In this document: piece by piece, positions 11,777-22,546 of the stretch
How the letters are laid out: the number at the start of each line of letters is the position of its first letter
Position numbering within the stretch: position 1 is the stretch's first letter
From: Akebia trifoliata
Lineage: Eukaryota > Streptophyta > Magnoliopsida > Ranunculales > Lardizabalaceae
NCBI GenBank assembly: GCA_017979445.1
Contig: CM030717.1
Coordinates: 26,229,132-26,293,131 of the forward strand
Length of the DNA stretch: 64,000 nucleotides
Direction of reading: 5' to 3'
Notes under the pieces: generated by a model
The model's input: only the letters and a program-made list of their open reading frames with translations
The model's database searches: none
Told to the model about the DNA's origin: nothing
Translations under genes and position numbers: made by a program

Positions 11777-12300
11777 AACCGGGTCCACGACCCACACCCA
11801 TCAAAAAACTAGGTCATGACTTAGACCCATTTTCAACTGGGTTACGACCCAGATCCAATCCAACTGGGTCCACAACCCAGATCTAAATCCATTTTCAATT
11901 GGGTTACGACCCAGATCCAACCCAACTGGGTCCACGACCCAAATCCATTTTCAACTGGGTTACGACCCAGATCCAACCCAACTGGGTCCACAACCCAGAT
12001 CCAAATCCATTTTCAACTGGGTTACGACCCAGATCCAACCCAACTGGGTCCACAACCCAGATCCATTTTCAACTGGCTTACGACCCAAATCCAACCCAAC
12101 TGGGTTTATGACCCAGATCCATTTTCAACTGGGTTACGACCCAGATCCAACCCATCTGGGTCCATGACCCAGATCCATTCAAATTGGGTTCACAACCCAG
12201 ATCCACTACAAATGGATCCCCAACCCAAGTCCATTCAACTGGGTCCGTGACCCAGATCCATTCCAACCGGGACTAAGACCCAGATCCACTACAAGCCGAA
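11777..12300 (+). repeat. CTGGGTC/GACCCAG palindromic minisatellite, element A leader
   Basis: Some 15-18 imperfect units of about 28-30 bp each contain CTGGGTY, 3-5 bases, then RACCCAG and ATCCA. Each core is thus a short inverted repeat. The array is matched by 37740-38375 in element B but with different unit order. Open frames here only repeat the unit. Confidence 0.85.
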
Positions 12301-12629
12301 TCCAGATTCAATTTCGGACCAAGTTCAGGATCTAACAAACGTACCCAACTTTTTCAAAAAAAAATAAATAAATAAATTTCGAGAAGCACCAATTGCAGTC
12401 CTTGATCAAGTCGGTGCCTAGAAAAATCTTATCCTGTTGATACGAGGGGGATAGACTACGTCTATTCAGGGAATAAGGTGATTTAAGAGTGCCATTGTGC
12501 GCCGCTTCTTTCTTGGAGATCTGCTTGGCCGACGGTAATTTCATAGAACTGAATTGGAAGCTACTAAAAATACGGGTTGTTCCGACTCGATTTATCTGAT
12601 GAAATTACCTTTTCAAAATGCTTTACCAG
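12301..12629 (+). other. Element A leader segment between two tandem arrays
   Basis: Non-coding. It is conserved with 38376-38715 in element B, including GATACGAGGGGGATAGACTA and the A-rich stretch before it. I see no other signal. Confidence 0.5.
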
Positions 12630-13200
12630 CTCCGTGCTGATGCCAACTCCGTGTTGATGCCAACCCCGTGTCGATGCCAGTTCCATGCTGAGATAATTAC
12701 TTTTTCAAAATATTTTTCCAACTCCGTGTCGATGCCAGCTCCACGCTGATCAAATTACCTTTTTAAAATGCTTTACCAGCTCCGTGCTGATGCCAACTCC
12801 ATGTTGATGCCAACTTCGTGTTGATGCCGACCCCGTGTCGATGCCAGCTTCATGCTGAGATAACTACTTTTTCAAAATATTTTCCCGACTCCGTGTTGAT
12901 GTCAGCTCCGTGCTGATGAAATCACTTTTCTAAAATGTTTTCTCGACCCCATGTCGATGCCAGCTCCGTGCTGATGAAATCACTTTTTCAAAATGTTTCC
13001 CGACTCCGTGTCGATGCCAGCCCCGTGCTGAGATAACTTTGCTGTCAAAATATTTACCAACTCCGCGTCGATGCCAGCTCCGTGCTGATGTCAACTCCGT
13101 GTTGATGCCGACTCTGTGCCAATGCTAGCTCCGTGCTGATGTAATTCTTTTATAAAACATTTTACCAACTCCGTGTTGATGCCGGCCCCACGTCGAGAAA
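12630..13200 (+). repeat. 18-bp TCCGTG mini-hairpin array, element A leader
   Basis: Units of about 18 bp read CAGC-TCCGT-GCTG-ATGC, CAAC-TCCGT-GTTG-ATGC or CGAC-TCCGT-GTCG-ATGC, interrupted by AAATTACTTTTTCAAAATRTTTT-like spacers. The 4-bp stems covary between units while the pentaloop stays TCCGT or CCCGT. The array ends about 180 bp before the gag ATG. The element B equivalent is 38716-39545. Confidence 0.85.
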
Positions 13201-13381
13201 TTACTTTTTCGTCAAAACTCATAATAAACAACTTTACCTGATCTAGTATAACATCATGCATCTTCATTTTTTGTAAATAAGATAGTAACCCCTTGGTTGT
13301 CTGTACCCACAGGTGGCCAAACAAAAGAAATACAAGCAGTCAGAAGTGCCTCCCTATTTTCTCCGATCATCTACCATCACC

Positions 13382-16300
13382 ATGAGTTCTTCCGAACCAA
13401 CACAACCTCCAGTGACCGAAGCATCAAGTCAATAACAACACTATTAAAGATAATTGAGAGGCAAGAAAAGATAGTTAGTACTGTGTTAGCCAACGCCAGC
13501 ATCCTACAAGCGCAAACGATACAGCAACACGCATTTGGATCGAATCAAGAGTTACCTGAACAACCTCCACAGGGACCCCAGACTACGATGCCACCTGCAG
13601 TACCCGAATACCAGGGGCCTCCGCTCTATATCCCGCACAATCGACCACCCCCTGTGGTCATTCCAGACGATGAATGTGAGTATAGGGCTACGGAAGCCAA
13701 AAGCGCAACAGATGAAAAACTATCTCAACAGATTGAGTCTCTGCAAGAAGAAATGAGGAGAATGAAAGGCCTAAACACCATGAGTGGAACCTGATTCAAG
13801 GATCTGTGCTTCTACCCCAATGCTCAATTACCGACCAAATTCAAATGTCCGGAGTTTGAAAAATATAATGGAGTGGGGTGTCCGCTGTCGCATCTGAAGT
13901 TGTATTGTGGATCCATGTGTCAGTATGGTGAAGATGATAGGTTATTGGTACAACTGTTTCAGAGGAGCTTAACAGGGCCGGCACTTAAATGGTTTTCTGG
14001 ACTAGATCATTCACTCATTAAGAATTGGCAAGACTTAGCCGAAATGTTCTGGCAAAATTACCGGTTCAATACTGATGTGGGACTAGATCGAAATGACATG
14101 GCCAAAATGTCAAGGAAGCAGAGGGAGACAGTGAAAGAGTATGCCCAGAGATGGCGAGAATTCGCCTCACAAGTAAGGCCCGCAATGACAGAGCAAGAGG
14201 TGAACACTACATTTATCTCAACACTAGGGCATGCCTTCTGTACTCATTTGGTAGGGCACACCACAGGCACATTCTTGAATCTGGTACAAGTGGCAGATAG
14301 GGTCGAGGACGGAATCCGAACCGGTCTGATATTCGATTTCACGAGTCTAGGAGCAGCAACGGGAATCCCTTCTCAAAGAAAGCCAGTGCCTCCAGGAAAG
14401 AAGAGGGAAGAGACTCAGGTCAATACCGTACAGCCAAACCGACCCCTCTTCATTCCCTCACCAGCACCGAGACCACCAACACAGGCAACTTCATGGGCAC
14501 CAGCACCGTCAACATGGAACCCTTCCCCTCAAAATCAATTCAGGGCAAATCCTCCACCAGTTGCACAGCTGTAGACACCCCATTTTTGCATCCGCCTGAT
14601 TAATCAACTCGTCAACCCGATCGTAATGATTCCCAATGATGGATGTGTATTCCAATGTTTTATTTTGTTACCCGATATGTTTCAGAAATCCGGATGAGGT
14701 ATCTTGAATTGACAAAACCTTAGAAACCACGCTACGCTAGGAAAATACGACCCCAGAAACATAGAAATCATCATCTTGCAGACCAAAAAGAAGTTTCACG
14801 ATAAAAATCACTAAAAATTGACCAAATTACCAAAATACCCCTAACCTCAAAACAACCCTAGAGCCTACGTTACGCTTAGGAAAACTCTCTCGAACACATA
14901 AAATAACAAATCGGAACCAAATAAATCATTTCACCAATTTTAACAAAATTCGACAAAATTATGAAAATGCCCCTCATAAAATTCATGACCATTTCACACA
15001 AAAAATTTCATAAATGACACAAACTAATACTTCCATTGAATTCCTTACGAAAAAACCGATTCTAAAACATCTTAGAACATTAAAAACCGACTTAAAACGT
15101 GAAAAGTCCTCTCCGGGGGCAAAACGGTAATTTCACAATTTTCATAATTAAAAATTTGAAATTAATAAATAAAACATTAAATAATTAAAGTGAAACATTA
15201 ATGAAATTAATTTAAAATTTTGAATCGAAGAAATCGATCAATCGGATTTTCAAGTAAAATTGTTGAGGGTTCGTGAGATATTTCTTTAGAGGGGGGTTCT
15301 CCCAAAATTTAAAGTCAATCAAGCAAGACTAAGGTCAAGGTATTAAAGTCAATCAAGTGAGACTAAAGTCAAAATTAAAGTCAATTAAGCAAGACTGAAG
15401 TCAAGATATTAAAAGTCAATCAATTAAGACTAAAGTCAAAACATTAAAAGTCAATCAAATAAGACCAAAAGTCATAATAGAATTCTAATTAAATAATAAC
15501 TCAATCTAATAGAGTTCTAACTTAAAAATAATTCTACCTAAAACAATTCTAATTAAAACACAATTCTACCTAAAACAAGTCTAACTAAAACACAACTCTA
15601 ATTAAACACTAACTCTATCCAAATCAACCCCTAAAAACATCTATAAATAGAGGTGCTCACACCCTATTTTCGGATCAAATCAAAAAATCCTAAGAGAAGC
15701 AAGTCTAAAAGCCCCCTTAGCCTCCCATAAACCCCAATTTTGGAGCCCCAACTCCTTACCTAACATCCCACCTTCGATTTTAGCCTAAAGAACACCCAAA
15801 AGCCTTCCAAAAACATCTCAAAATCCACAACAAACTTGAAGAGTTTAGATCCAAAAATAAGGAGATATCTTGCTTCGGAGATCCGAAATCAAATCCGGAG
15901 ACAGAACGAAGCAAGGGAGTACGGTACAAGGAGCTATTTTTTGTCAGATCTGAGGGAACAAAATCCTTGCTATCGGAAAGGTATGAAATTTTTTATTTTT
16001 ATTTTTATTGTTATCTAGGTTTTTAGCAATGTGATTTATTTGGGAAGTTAGTAGAGACCGGCTTTGGCCGGGCGGGGTTGGTGCCTAACACCTTCCAACA
16101 CCTTAACGTGATCCCCGGACTCTCTTTCTCTTTCGTAGATTAGTTTGCCTTTTTTAGAGTCAGTTTGGTTCCTAGACCTTAACAACTAGGTGGCGACTCC
16201 CAAACCTCAAGGGTCAAAAGCGGATCCGCGCAACCCCGCGGATCGAGGGCGTTTTCAACAGCAGGCACCACTATACAGGCAGAATTAACAGGCACGACCC

Positions 16301-16777
16301 AACAGAGTGAATAGAGTATTTACCAGGTTACCCATGACATTATCAGAATTACTGCCACTCTTACTCAGGGGTGAGTATCTTACAAAATGCCCGCCAAATC
16401 CGGAGGCTGCCAAAGGACCAGGATACAACCCCAATTTATTCTGCGAATTCCACATGGGTGCACCAGGGCACTCTACGGACCAATGCTGGCAGCTCAAGCA
16501 TCAAGTACAGAACCTAATTGATAAAAAAACCCTCATACTAGATGGGCCTTCCAACCCGCCCCAGCAACAGAATGTCAATCAAAACCCCCTACCCACTCAC
16601 AATGGAGAGGGGAGTGGGCATAGGGTAAATGTCGTCTGCAGAGAGCTCAACTTCAATCCTTCAGATCTGATAGCGCCGATAGGGGAAAAAATTAGGGTTC
16701 ACTTAACCCAGGAGCCAAAGATATCGACAATTAACACAGTCAACCACTACACAACCAGTCCACCTCCAAATCCATAA
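13382..16777 (+). pseudogene. gag: gag of element A, broken and interrupted by a solo LTR
   Basis: Gag forms the virus-like particle and packages the genomic RNA. The ATG at 13382 (MSSSEPTQPP) lies in an open frame that continues upstream to 13313. Seen in order: an N-terminal helix (TTLLKIIERQEKIV), a proline-rich stretch with PPLYIP and PPPVVIP, a Retrotrans_gag core (LKWFSGLD, ETVKEYAQRWREF), and after the insertion a CX2H-type zinc knuckle (CEFHMGAPGHSTDQC, near 16441-16485). Defects: a ~10-bp deletion near 13432, a TGA at 13792-13794, and the solo LTR plus duplicated ACAGC (14570-16262). Removing these 1693 bases restores phase. The TAA at 16775-16777 is not at the site of the stop in B (41429-41431), so neither is likely the native end. 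Confidence 0.88.
14570..16257 (+). mobile_element. Solo LTR of family C inserted in gag of element A
   Basis: The LTR runs from TGTAGACACC to GCGTTTTCA (1688 bp) with exact target duplications ACAGC at 14565-14569 and 16258-16262. The uninterrupted site is seen in element B around 40917-40930. It has its own TATA box (TATAAATAG, 15642-15650), a run of GTCAATCAA/GACTAAAGTCAA repeats (15310-15480), and a hairpin GATCCGCG/CGCGGATC at 16223-16244 near its end. It must be younger than element A. The truncated copy at 1-342 belongs to the same family. The TG/TGTAGACACC end resembles those of A and B. Confidence 0.95.
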
Positions 16778-18934
16778 TTGCCCCTCAGAATGGCCGATCT
16801 TACCATCCATCCCACCCATCAAAATGCTGCTACTCGACCACCTCTAGTCATACCTTGCAGATCATCCAACCATCAAAGTCCAGCCCGACCTCCCCTTGTT
16901 ATACCATGTACACCACCATATTCTCAAGGATCAACTCAACTTCTTCTTCACATTCCCCACATCCCATCCCCACGTCCACCACTTGTCATTCCATATACCA
17001 CCACTACCTCTAAAACGCCGCCGCCACCCCTCATCCTCAATATGAAACCCTATCCACCCCCCCATGATCATACGTTCACCTAAACCATTCCCCTATAGCT
17101 CTAAACAGGCAGTTCCCTAGAGCTATGAGACCACTATCACCACAATCTCGGGGGTCGAAACAGTGAAAGAAACAATAGTGGCGGACATCAACCATATGAC
17201 AAGGGCCGAAAAACGCCAAGAATTGCTAGAAAGTGGAGAAAGCAGCGGGACAGAAATCGAAGAGACAATGGAAGGAGGGACAAGTGAAGAAAAAAAGAAA
17301 AGTAAAGGGGAAGGGTAAGCTGTATAAGGAGGAGAAGACAGAAGAAAAGGCGAAGGTCACCGACAAGAAAGCTGCAGACTTCGTTAAGTTCATCCTCAAG
17401 TGCGAGCATAATGTAGTAGACAGATTGAACAAACAGCCAGCTCAGATTAATATATTGGGACTGATGCAAAAATCTGAAAAGTACCAAGAGGCACTGCTAA
17501 GAGTTCTGGGAAAATCACATGTACCTTCGACCACGATACCAGCACAATTGGAACAAACAGTCGGCCAGATCATGGCCCCCAATCCTATCATTTTCACAGA
17601 GAATGAATTTACGCCCGAGGGAACGAGGCATGTCAAACCACTAAACATCATGGTCATATGAAAGGGCATGATGGTCGCCAGAGTATTGATTGATAACGGC
17701 TCAGCACTCAACGTCTGCCCGCTTGAAACCTTCCAAAAACTCAACGCTGACTGGTCATATGTGAAACCCAATAATAAGGTTGTCCAAGGCTTCGACAGTT
17801 CGAGAAGGGATTCCCTGGGAGAGGTGGATTTACCTATCACAATAGGTCCTTGCACCTTCGAAATAACATTTGAAGTTAGGGAAATACCAACCACATTCAA
17901 CCTGTTACTGGGCAGACCTTAGATCCACATTGTCGGAGCTGTACCTTCCTCGTTGCACCAAAAAGTCAAATTTATCATGGGGCAGAGGATGATATCGGTA
18001 TTGGCAGAGAACCTTATTCCAGCTGGGAGAGCTCCAGATGTGCCATTCATTGATATAGAGATGACGAAGGATAAAGCACTCTACCATTCGTACCAATTCG
18101 CGGTTGTCAATCACATCGAGAAGGGGAAGGAAAAGGTAAGGGCAAAGCTATCAAGAGCGAACCTTATGATTGGTCGGGTCATGAAAAGATCGAGATACCG
18201 ACCCAAGCAAGGGTTGGGGCCGGGAAGAAGAGGAAGAGCTATACCGGTCGAAGCCGGGAAGCATATTCCTTACTTTGGTCTAGGGTTTAGACCCACAAAG
18301 AGGGATATTGCAGAAATGAATGACAAGAAAAAGGAGCTTCGGTTAGCAAGAAAGCAAAATCGTGAGCCGAACATCTGGAATCTGGGCCGAGTCCCTTACA
18401 TCAGTGTTAGCTTCCTGAAGTCCCATATCAGACTTGACGATTTATCAGAACCGCCATCAGCAAAAAAGCCAAAAATGGTAAACCCTGAACCAGTGCACAT
18501 TCAAGAAGACCCAATCGAAGAGTCCCAATCATCCTTCGAAGGAGGCATTGATGTTCTATTCAATGGGGATTCCGATGAAAGTCTATCAGAAACTACTCCA
18601 AAATCCACTAAAGTGAAGGTCACTACCAACCAGGAGAACAACTCACCATTTTCATCGGGTATTGACTGGGCATCAGTCATCATCCCACCAAGTTTTGGAG
18701 GAACTATGCCCCAACCTGACAATAATCAATCGGAGATCATGGTCATCTCCGAACCACCAACCAAATCATCCAACGAATCACTTGCTCATCTCATCCGCCC
18801 CCTCAGAGAAGGGGAGACATTGCACAACTGGGAAGAATTCCCATTAACTCTTGAGGCTGTCGAGACCTCAAAAAAAAAAACACCGTTAGGCGACATCAAT
18901 TTGCCCGAAGATCATAATGAGCCCTCATCCTCGG
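16778..18934 (+). pseudogene. pol: Protease and G-patch region of element A pol
   Basis: This region follows gag in the same frame and was probably continuous with it. It starts with a proline-rich repeat (RPPLVIPC/Y three times, 16830-17020), then a lysine-rich linker. The aspartic protease has the active-site motif IDNGSALNV (about 17690) and the downstream LLGRP (about 17910). Next comes a glycine motif YRPKQGLGPG with FGLGFRP (18200-18295), like the G-patch of Tat elements, and an acidic tail. Stops: 17081-17083, TGA 17659-17661 (TGC in B) and TAG 17920-17922 (TGG, Trp, in B). An extra A in an A-run near 18871-18880 shifts the frame relative to B. Dead copy. Confidence 0.82.
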
Positions 18935-19001
18935 GTAAAGACTGTTTTGGGGGCTCCCTATCTTTATTAACGAATTTGCATGATTGTTCTTCTTATTTCA
19001 G
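18935..19001 (+). other. Probable 67-bp intron between protease and RT, element A
   Basis: Donor CTCGG|GTAAAG at 18935 and acceptor TTCTTCTTATTTCAG at 18987-19001 bound 67 bp. The same signals and length are at 43608-43674 in element B. In B, the frame arriving at the donor and the RT frame leaving the acceptor are both phase 0, while unspliced reading meets a stop. Ogre elements are known to carry an intron at this place. In A an extra A upstream puts the protease frame out of phase. Confidence 0.6.
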
Positions 19002-20420
19002 GTATCCAGAAAATCACAAAAAAACAAATATTCCTCAAAAAGTAAAAAAATAAAAAATTCCTCAAAAATCAAAAAAATCAAAAAGCTTTCAAAATCGTAA
19101 AAAAATAGATATTTTCCAAAAACCAAAAAAAGAGTTTTCAAGAGTCTGTCCCCATTGAATGAGTACTCAGATAAAACAGAATTTGAAAGGGACGAGTATG
19201 ATTTCAATCTTGAACTCGACTTCGACCTCATGGGGATAGAAGAAGAGTCTGAGGACGAAATGGAATACCCACCCAAAGAAATCAAAGATTTGGTAGAACG
19301 TCATGAGAGAGGTGTTCAGCCAAACATCGATGATACAGACTCAATCAATCTTGGTATCGAAAAAGACCTACGAATTGTCAAGATCGGAGCCTTGTTGACA
19401 TCACAGCAGAAAGAAGATATGGTCGAATGCCTACGAAAATATCAAGACGTCTTCGCATGGTCATACAGGGATATGCCGGGTTTAGATACAAATCTGGTCG
19501 TCCACAAACTACCCATTGCTTCTGGAAGTAAGCCAATCAAGCAGAAACTGAGAAGACTGAAGCCTGAATGGACCCTCAAGGTCAAGGATAAGGTCATGAA
19601 GCAATTCGAAGCAGGGTTTCTTGCAGTCTCCACGTACCCGGAATGGCTAGCTAACATTGTACCAGTACCCAAGAAGGACGGGAAAGTACGCATGTGTGTT
19701 GACTATCGAGACTTGAGCAAGGCCAGTCCTAAGGATGATTTTCCAATTCCACATATCGATACTCTAGTCGATAGTACAACAGGGCACGACATGTTCTCAT
19801 TCATGGATGGCTTCTCAAGTTATAACTAGATAAAAATGGTAGAAGAAGACCAAGAAAAGACAGCGTTCATCACACCATGGGGTACTTTCCACTATAAGGT
19901 TATGTCATTCGGGCTGAAAAACGTAGGGGCAACTTACCAGCGGGCAATGACCGCGTTATTTCATGACATGATCCATAAAGAAATGGAGGTCTACGTAGAT
20001 GACATGATCGCTAAATTTGGCATTGAAGAAAATCATCTGGTCAATCTAAAGAAATTGTTCAACAGGCTGAGGAAGTACAGCTTAAGGCTAAATCCGGCAA
20101 AATGCGTGTTCGGGGCAACATCAAGCAAGCTACTGGGATTCGTCGTCAGCAGAAGGGACATTGAAATAGATCCGGCAAAGACTAAATATATCCTGGAAAT
20201 AAAGGCACCCGTTACAGAAAAAGACGTTCGGGGCTTTCTGGGACGAATACAATACATTAGCCATTTCATTACTCAGCTCACGCCTATCTGTGAGCCAGTC
20301 TTCAAGCTATTAAGAAAAGATACACTAAAGAAGTGGAACAAAGACTGTCAAGAAGCATTCGACAAAATCAAGCAATATCTGCTCAATCCACCAGTCTTAG
20401 TCCCCCCTACGCCAGGGTGA
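19002..20420 (+). pseudogene. pol: Reverse transcriptase domain of element A
   Basis: The RT copies genomic RNA into cDNA in the particle. After a lysine-rich lead-in come KYQDVFAWSYRDMPG, PIKQKLRRLKPEW, VPVPKKDGKVRMCVDYRDL, FITPWGTFHYKVMSFGLKN and the catalytic box YVDDM (codons at 19992-20006), then FLGRIQYISHFI. Stops: TAA 19098-19100, TAG 19827-19829 (expected Gln of the conserved YNQIKM box; element B has TAG at the same codon) and TGA 20418-20420 (Arg codon in B). Catalytic residues are kept, but the frame is broken. Confidence 0.9.
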
Positions 20421-21200
20421 CCTCTGCTGATGTACATCTCAGTGCAAGAAACATCTATGGGGTGTGTGCTAGGGCAACATGATGAATCAGGATGGAAGGA
20501 ACAGGCCATCTACTATCTCAGCAAGAAATTCACTTATTACGAAACAAAATACTCGACACTCGAAAAGACTTGCTATGCATTGGTTTGGGCATCTCAGCGA
20601 CTACGTCATTATTTGCTCAGCTACTCGACTATGCTTATCGTCAGGATGGACCCCCTAAAGTATCTATTCGAAAAACCAGCACTAACAGGCCACATAGCGA
20701 AATGGCAGTTATTGTTATCTGAGTTTGACATCACTTATGTCACCCAAAAAGCCATCAAAGGGCAAGCCATACTATTTACCGAGGTTGAAAACAATGATGA
20801 TGACGAAGAACCAGGCTGGAAAATGTACTTCGACGGAGCAGCCAATCAGAAAGGAAATGGAATAGGGGCAGTCCTGATTAAACCAGATGGGTCCCATATA
20901 CCGATCGCCATCAGATTGAAATTCCAATGTTCTAACAACGAGGCCGAATACGAAGCATGCATAGTAGGGCTGAAAGCAGCATTAGATCTCGAAGTAGACG
21001 AGATTGATGTTTTCGGAGATTCAAGCCTAGTAGTCTATCAGACGACTGGAGAATGGAAGACTCGGGAACAGAGACTAGTCCCTTACCACGAGGATCTAGA
21101 GGAACTAAGCTCACACTTTGACAGAATCTCATTCACCTACATGCCTAGAGCTAAGAACCAGTTCGCCGATGCACTAGCTACCCTTGCTTCCATGATTAGT
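20421..21200 (+). pseudogene. pol: Gypsy RNase H followed by archaeal-type RNase H, element A
   Basis: The first RNase H shows MGCVLGQHDE, AIYYLSKKFT and YSTLEKTCYALVWA. The second, which reads WKMYFDGAANQKGNG, SNNEAEYEACIVGL, VFGDSSLVV and AKNQFADALATLA, is the additional archaeal-type RNase H known from the Tat lineage; its acidic residues D, E and D are visible. Compared with element B, 72 bp (24 codons) are missing near 20768, between two AAGTCAT repeats. This loss removes the HLAEHP segment that normally ends the first RNase H. It is in frame, so the rest still reads. Confidence 0.87.
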
Positions 21201-22546
21201 ATCTCAGAAGATCTGGTCATCGACCCGATTGAGATTGGAATTCAGGACGAGCCAGCCTATTGTCTACCCGTCGAAGTAGAAGAACCTGAAGAAAAGCCTT
21301 GGTACTCAAACATCAGGGCATATCTCGAAGATCGAACCCTCCCCCCAGACGCAACGTCAAATGATCGCAGAACCATTCAAAAATTGGTAGGGCAATTCTT
21401 TATCAGCAATGGCATTCTGTACAAGAAATCACACCACGAGGTCTTACTCCGATGTGTTGCAGAAGCAGAAGCAAAGCGATTAATCGAGACTGTACATGGT
21501 GGAGTCTGTGGACCTCACATGAATGGTCACATGCTAGCCAAGAAGATTATGCGGATGGGGTACTATTGGTCGACAATGGAAAATGACTGCTATCAGCGTG
21601 TTCGTAAATGCCATCTATGTCAGATCTACGCCAACAAAATCAATGCTTCGCCTTCAGAGCTGCATAACATGACTACGCCTTGGCCTTTCTCACTCTGGGG
21701 AATGGATGTCATCAGACCAATCTCACCAAAAGCTACAAATGGACATCGCTTCATCCTAGTGGCTATCGATTACTTCACCAAATGGGTAAAAGCTACTTCA
21801 TACGCCAACGTCACTAAGAGTAATGTCCTGAAATTTGTCAAAAACAACATTGTCTGTAGATATGGGCTTCCTAGCGGGCTAGTAACGGATAATGCCAAGA
21901 ACTTCAAGAACAGAGACATGGTCAAGATGTGCGAAGATTTCCAGATCACTCACCACAATTCTGTACCTTACAAACCTAAATGAATGGAGCAGTCGAGGCA
22001 GCCAACAAGAATATCAAGAAAATTATTGAGAAGATGGCAGTTACGTACAAAGATTGGCACGACATGCTACCTTTTGCACTACACGACTATCGAACCTCGT
22101 TCAGAACTTCAACAGGGGCAACTCCATATTCATTAGTCTACGGAATGGAAGCAGTCTTACCCGTCGAGGTTGAGATTCCCTCCCTCCGAATTTTAAAAGA
22201 AATAGAGTTAGATGAAACGGAATGGATTCAAGCTCGATTTGATCAACTGAATCTAATTGAAGAGAAGCGCCTCACAGCTATTTGCCATGGACGGATCTAC
22301 CAGCGACGGATAGCCCGTGCCTACAAAAAGAAAGTCAAACCTAGAAATTTCTCACCGGGAGACCTTGTACTGAAGAAGGTTCTGCCAATACAAGAGGACG
22401 CCAGAGGAAAGTTCAGACCAAACTACGAGGGACCATTCATCGTGAAGAAGGTGATAACGGGAGGAGCTCTGATCCTTACCGAGATGGACGGACAAGTCTT
22501 CCCGCAACCGATCAATGCTGACACTGTCAAAAAATACTACGCCTAA
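21201..22546 (+). pseudogene. pol: Integrase of element A
   Basis: The integrase inserts the cDNA into the host genome. An HHCC zinc finger (H at about 21495, HMNGH near 21520, CHLC at about 21610) leads into the rve core: D in WGMDVI (about 21706), D in LVTDNAKNF (about 21888) and E in GAVEAANK (about 21990). A C-terminal domain follows (FSPGDLVLKK, GPFIVKKV), ending at KKYYA. One base is missing near 21977 compared with B, causing a frameshift just before the catalytic Glu. Otherwise the frame is open to the TAA at 22544-22546. Confidence 0.9.

Noticed and set aside
11899..12266. Open frames rich in D-P-N-P-T-Q-L-G and W-I-W-V repeats, also at 37596-38262
   Set aside because: These are translations of the CTGGGTC/GACCCAG minisatellite on both strands; real coding would not be open in several frames at once.
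15836..16018. 60-codon open frame in the family C solo LTR
   Set aside because: It follows the LTR TATA box and lies in the R/U5-like part; no conserved domain, no second copy to test.
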